Assembly: GCA_910592005.1 (NCBI GenBank)
Contig: CAJVPP010003237.1
Location: 1 to 12,206 of the forward strand
DNA length: 12,206 nt
From: Funneliformis mosseae
Lineage: Eukaryota > Glomeromycota > Glomeromycetes > Glomerales > Glomeraceae
Direction of reading: 5' to 3'
In this document: in pieces, positions 8,683 through 12,206 of the stretch
Layout: each line of letters starts with the position of its first letter
Position numbering within the stretch: position 1 is the first letter of the stretch
Notes under the pieces: model-generated
Databases searched by the model: none
The model's input: the letters and a program-made list of their open reading frames with translations, nothing else
What the model was told of the DNA's origin: nothing
Program-made: the position numbers and the translations under genes

Positions 8683-9826
8683 ATGACTAGCGAACTACCA
8701 GCAAGTCTTTCAAAAATTCATGCGGATAATATAGAGATTTTTCAACTTAAAGTACTTTCGCTAAATTTCCTAAGAAACACTTCTGAAATAACTGATGAAC
8801 ATATCCTGAAACTTAATCCTTGCCACTTCTGCGATGAAGGAATTCTTGCCTTACTACTTCATTCATTCACAGTATTATCATGTGGACATATATACTATTG
8901 AATATGTTTTGAAAAATATATTATACAATCAGAAACGCATTTTCCTTTATGCCCTATTTCTAGTTGTATATCACCTATCAAACTTATTAATGAGAAACTT
9001 ATACTAGCTTCTGGTGAATATCACATGGTATCTAAGGATAAAGATTTCAGGAAAAAAGGCCCCCTAAATGATGATACTATAGGAGGTAAATTGGAACTTT
9101 TGCTTGACCTAGGATTAATAGACATGATTCTCTTATGGATCAAGAGGAAAAAATAACTAAAACTATTACGCATGATCAAACAACAAGTCTTACTATAGAT
9201 ATGGAAAGTTCTGCAGATAATTTGACTAATCAAATAACTAGAGATAATACTGACAATGCACAAATTCAGTCATCAAGAGAATCATCTCCTAAAATTTCTC
9301 GCGAACAGGACAAGATACAAAGTTTGTTGTAAGAATTGTCTATACCTAGAGAACCTGAAGAAGAAAATGATAGTGAAGAGGGTGGGGGTCTATTTCATAA
9401 AATTTAACGCGATTATAAAAAAGCAAGTCTCGCAAAAAAATGTGTCATGAAGGCCAACCAAGATGAAATTTTGTATTTGTATCAATTCGCAAAAGCTTTA
9501 AAAAAAGAGTCAAGGAGACTATGAATAGTAATAGCAGGCTTAATGATCAACAAGCTAGAACCCGAGTATATGAAGAAATTGCATAACATTTACCTAGCTT
9601 TACAAAAGATAGTTTGCATAAGAAGACTATCAAAGCTAGGAATATCTATAAGTTGTTTGGACAAAACTGTCACCCTACATCTTGTGAAGAAATTAGGGGG
9701 ATAGGAATGTCAAAAATCAAGTGAGTTAAATCATATAGTGCAGATTACATTTCAAAGCTAACCTTCACACAAATTCATAATATTATAGAACATTTTTCCA
9801 ATGCTGATTGCGTCCTCTCGAGTTAA
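8683..9826 (+). pseudogene. RING-finger protein with C-terminal helical module, broken
   Basis: From ATG 8683 the N-terminus reads cleanly for 72 codons, then TGA (8899) falls inside a RING-type zinc finger. C-x2-C (CHFC) is followed by C-x-H (SCGH) and, after the stop, a further Cys and C-P-x3-C. The position expected to hold the fifth ligand is Tyr, consistent with His lost by CAT/CAC to TAT/TAC. Frame 1 continues to about 9130, then shifts by one base to an acidic, Ser/Thr/Gln-rich linker (9135-9407). A second shift near 9523 leads to a module with RTRVYEEIA, KARNIYKLFG and VKSYSADYISKL, ending at a plausible natural TAA (9824). In-frame stops at 9330, 9405 and 9584 fit lost Gln, and 9722 lost Trp. 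RING proteins usually act as E3 ubiquitin ligases. The C-terminal module is unrecognised, though it recalls a large paralogous family in Rhizophagus. Both parts are assigned to one gene by order and linker continuity. Confidence 0.6.
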
Positions 9827-10235
9827 CGCCAACGTAACCATCACGTGTTTACTGCGCTTTATTTACTGCGCCTGTGAATACATATATCATGAATAGTAGT
9901 GAAAAGATTCTTTGATAATCAATTTATATGTAGTTTCGAAAACATTATAAACATATAAAGCATTTAATAAATTATTTTTACTCACATGCAAAAGCGCCTG
10001 ATTCCTGTGATATGATATATATCATACACCTCTGATTAGCTATTATGCCATTGGAAAATCCCTTACATGCATGTGAATATGTATACAGTCAGATGTGAAT
10101 CTTATATAAACTTCTGATAATAGCTTGCAATCGAATAAAAATGAATCTGATATTTTATTATCATATACTTGCTATAAATCACTATAAGTCATTAAAATGC
10201 TATAAATCACTAAACTGCTATCCTATATCTGTAAA
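9827..10235. other. Intergenic region with a palindrome and a 15-bp direct repeat
   Basis: A perfect 16-bp AT palindrome, TATGATATATATCATA, lies at 10011-10026. TGCTATAAATCACTA occurs twice, at 10170-10184 and 10198-10212, with a partial third copy (TGCTAT) at about 10217. These lie just upstream of the next gene. No coding frame is supported. Confidence 0.55.
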
Positions 10236-11111
10236 ATGGTTAAAACTAACTATTCTGGTTTAAATCCTGTAGTAATGTAGGCGTTAAACAATCTGCAATA
10301 TAGATATAGTGGTGAAATACCAGAAATGTGGTGTTCTCATATTCATTATCTATTCAAGAAACTTCTCGAATATAATCCAAAATACTTCTTGAAGAATGGG
10401 TTTATCCAGATGATTGAAAGATCATATATAGATGGGAAATTTAAAGCTGAGAGACGCTCATTTAATATTTATTGCACTGTATGCGACTCCTTGGTGTTTA
10501 TCTGTAAAAATACTATCAAATGTGCAAGCGATTACCTTAATAAATGTATTGCTAGAATGGCTAAAAAGAATCTTGCATATTCTATTTACATACAAAAGAA
10601 TGTGAAAAAGGGAGGAGCGCTAATCCAAAAGAGTGTATCATCGCTCAGTTCTGTTAAAGTTGATGAGATTTATCTAGCATATTGTTTTATATTCAAAAAA
10701 GGCTTGAATAATTATACTTATGAATATTCAAATGAAATTAAGAAAAGGATTGTAAATTGCTTAATTAATAATGTAAGAGTTATCCAACAGGCTTGGAGAA
10801 GTTACAAGAAGAGACCTGCGTTATTCGCATCTCAAATTTGAAATGCGCTGAGAAATGATGGTACTACTGATGAGGAGAAGTTTTTAGGTGGTAATTGGAT
10901 ACAAGATAAGAAAATTCAATTATTTGTAAGATTCCACAAAGTATCAGTAAAAATGATTGAAGATTCTGAATATTATTATAGACAGGTAACTGCTTATCTG
11001 AATAAATCACGTGGTGAAATTATCCAGTTAGTATATTCGCATTTTGGAATGAATAATTATATTGGAATGAATGTATGCGTATAACAGTATAAGGGAATAC
11101 ATCTCATGTGA
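10236..11111 (+). pseudogene. IQ-motif protein remnant, unknown family
   Basis: ATG 10236 is in frame with the long open segment 10326-10841; a TAG at 10278 (fits former Gln) separates them. The 171-residue open part has several cysteines (YCTVCDSL, CKNTIKC) without a clear zinc spacing. Near its end is an IQ-like motif, VIQQAWRSYKKRP (about 10772-10810), which in other proteins binds calmodulin-type EF-hand proteins. TGA 10839 fits a former Trp, after which the same frame continues to about 11081 with well-formed protein sequence (RNDGTTDEEKFLGGNW, then MIEDSEYYYRQVTAYL). TAA 11082 and TGA 11109 follow; either may be the natural end. There is no frameshift, so this is the least damaged remnant. 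Such IQ-bearing short proteins seem to be repeated in Glomeromycotina genomes, to my memory. Confidence 0.55.
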
Positions 11112-11539
11112 CTCTGACAAAATTCCCAGCTCTGATCAAGATTCTGAATATTATCAATAAAAAACTATATATTTTTTACTTCACTCTATCACAATGCATG
11201 TAGGAGAACAGTGTGCGACATAAATTAGCATGTTTTTAATCCTCATTAAAGTATATATGATATAATATATGATAGTTCACAAATCATCTATGAAACTATG
11301 CTTGTGTGATAAAATAATTTCACACATAAACTGATCCCTCAAAATATTTTGAATTTTTTTTTCTATCTGAATAGCTTTTATTTATGAGTTTATTTCCTCC
11401 GATACTAGAGTCTATTTCTACTAGATTTCGACTAGAATATATTTATATAACATTGTCAGGTCTTAGTATTAACTATTAAGTGAACGGGTGAGTGAAATAT
11501 AAAAAAAGTCTATATGTATTATCTCTAATACCATTCTAA
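11112..11539. other. Intergenic AT-rich region, no gene seen
   Basis: An inverted repeat TGTGTGA/TCACACA (11303-11309 and 11320-11326, 10-base loop) and AT-rich near-palindromes around 11250-11275 are the only structure seen. Nothing is recognisably coding. Confidence 0.5.
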
Positions 11540-11743
11540 ATGTCGAGATCTTTAATACACATTCCACATACCCTTATCTTTGAACACAAACTTTTAGCGC
11601 AAAATGCTTTGCATATTTTCTCCTATCTCTTCCCCAACATGAATGTGAGTTTAGAGAGAATGTCATTTAAAAGGGTAGTATACTGGAATGATAACCATTA
11701 TAACTTTTTTTATTTTTATTATGCCTGCCGATTTATACACTAA
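11540..11743 (+). CDS. Possible short ORF of 67 codons, doubtful
   Basis: An ATG-started frame reads a His/Phe/Leu-rich 67-residue product with no motif I recognise. Its last 23 bases overlap the start of the better supported remnant at 11721 in another frame. It may be the 5' part of that same gene, separated by a frameshift near 11715, or a chance frame. The T-rich end (poly Phe/Tyr) looks non-coding. I rate it as doubtful. Confidence 0.2.
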   Translation: MSRSLIHIPHTLIFEHKLLAQNALHIFSYLFPNMNVSLERMSFKRVVYWNDNHYNFFYFYYACRFIH

Positions 11744-11954
11744 AATTTACAATTTCTTGTTAAATGCTGAGGAAGAGAACATTACTGCTGGGTCTGTTAT
11801 CTATTAAGGAATCGAAGACAATCTCTGAATATCTCAAAATGAGCTGCAAAGTATTATTGAGCAGGCTGTTGCATTTGTGAAGAATCAATATGATCGAGGT
11901 TCCTCACGCCATACTATTCTTCTCAAAATTTTACCAGAGGTAAGATATTTCTAA
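11721..11954 (+). pseudogene. Small helical protein remnant, possibly first exon
   Basis: ATG 11721 opens MPADLYTKIYNFLLNAEEEN. TAA (11805) and TGA (11826) interrupt, after which the frame reads ISQNELQSIIEQAVAFVKNQYDRG up to TAA 11952. The whole looks like a compact helical protein, with no catalytic motif. At 11938-11944 the sequence AG|GTAAGA matches a consensus eukaryotic 5' splice donor, so the coding part may stop at about 11939 and continue in another exon outside or near the end of the window. I do not recognise the family. Confidence 0.4.
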
Positions 11955-12206
11955 AGAAAGAAAAAAGAGAATTTATTTGAGTGATGAATAATACAGACTA
12001 ATACTGTTCTGAGGAAGAGAGTATGATAAACTAAATATCCTATTAGCCCACTCACAGGATTTTTTCCTCGGCAGTGTGTAGGGCAGTGTGTAAAATTCAT
12101 GTGCACAATGTGCACATGTGCATATTAAATTTTATGTGCACATATTATACAGCATAAAATGTGCACAAATAATTACTAAAAATAGATAAATTATATATAA
12201 AAATGG
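11955..12206. other. Right-end region with GTGCAC cluster and no gene
   Basis: A 12-bp tandem pair (GCAGTGTGTAGG, 12071-12082, then 12083-12092) is followed by a cluster of GTGCACA words at 12101, 12110, 12136 and 12161, plus GTGCAT at 12118. The last copy belongs to the right inverted repeat. No reading frame is supported. Confidence 0.65.
12159..12193 (-). repeat. Right arm of an imperfect terminal inverted repeat
   Basis: Read on the minus strand from 12193 it gives TAATTTATCTATTTTTAGTA, five bases, then TTGTGCACAT, matching the left arm at 17-49 with one gap and a diverged spacer. It ends 13 bases from the window edge. If real, the arms enclose about 12.18 kb. Confidence 0.5.

Noticed and set aside
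9021..9263. Minus-strand open frame of 80 codons
   Set aside because: It is a shadow of the RING gene, whose plus-strand frames make coherent protein sequence here.
9256..9450. Plus-strand 64-codon frame
   Set aside because: It overlaps the acidic linker of the RING gene in another frame and has low-complexity Lys/Asn/Val content without motif.
2977..11954. Complete Maverick/Polinton element
   Set aside because: No retroviral-type integrase, packaging ATPase, protease or capsid protein was recognised on either strand, and long terminal inverted repeats are absent.
1..12206. Fungal linear mitochondrial plasmid with PolB and terminal repeats
   Set aside because: The polymerase is of Maverick type with an endonuclease VII-like insert. 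No phage-type RNA polymerase is seen, the inverted repeats are short, and other genes are of nuclear, ubiquitin-type families.

Overview
The window is AT-rich eukaryotic nuclear DNA made almost entirely of decayed, single-exon-like protein genes and repeats. I see no intact long gene, rRNA, tRNA or CRISPR. The gene families (a Maverick/Polinton-type PolB, a RING protein with a short C-terminal module, a small IQ-motif protein, a Cys-rich zinc protein) and the base composition remind me of the repeat-rich nuclear genomes of arbuscular mycorrhizal fungi (Glomeromycotina, Rhizophagus-like). That placement rests on remembered resemblance only and was not searched.

Layout. Positions 1 to about 2245 are extremely AT-rich with no gene. 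A sharp shift follows, marked by a GC-rich nested hairpin (2255-2291), two copies of a ~63-bp repeat (2330-2497, 105 bp apart) and a 62-bp tandem repeat (2599-2790). A small Cys-rich gene remnant lies on the minus strand (3276 down to about 2977), divergent from a nearly full-length B-family DNA polymerase pseudogene on the plus strand (3492-6933). Their 215-bp shared upstream region holds a hairpin. Downstream, all on the plus strand, are two small decayed genes (7276-7581 and 7605-7964), a ~57-bp spaced repeat block, a 15-bp tandem repeat, a RING gene (8683-9826), an IQ-motif gene (10236-11111) and a small gene ending at a splice-donor-like site (11721-11954). Imperfect inverted repeats sit about 15 bp from each end of the window (17-49 and 12159-12193).

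The main signal is how the genes broke. The polymerase has 20 in-frame stops but only four apparent frameshifts. At 18 of the 20 the stop can be explained as a C-to-T or G-to-A change at an expected Gln, Trp or Arg codon. The same kinds of stop recur in the other remnants. This is what cytosine-methylation or RIP-like decay would give, and it argues that the whole ~9-kb block was silenced and eroded together. It also excludes a reassigned genetic code, because the same stop codon stands at Trp in one place and Gln in another.

Working hypothesis: the block is a dead copy of a PolB-bearing mobile or virus-like element, or an insertion hotspot where several repeated gene families accumulated. 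No integrase, packaging ATPase, capsid or protease was recognised, so a complete Maverick is not supported.
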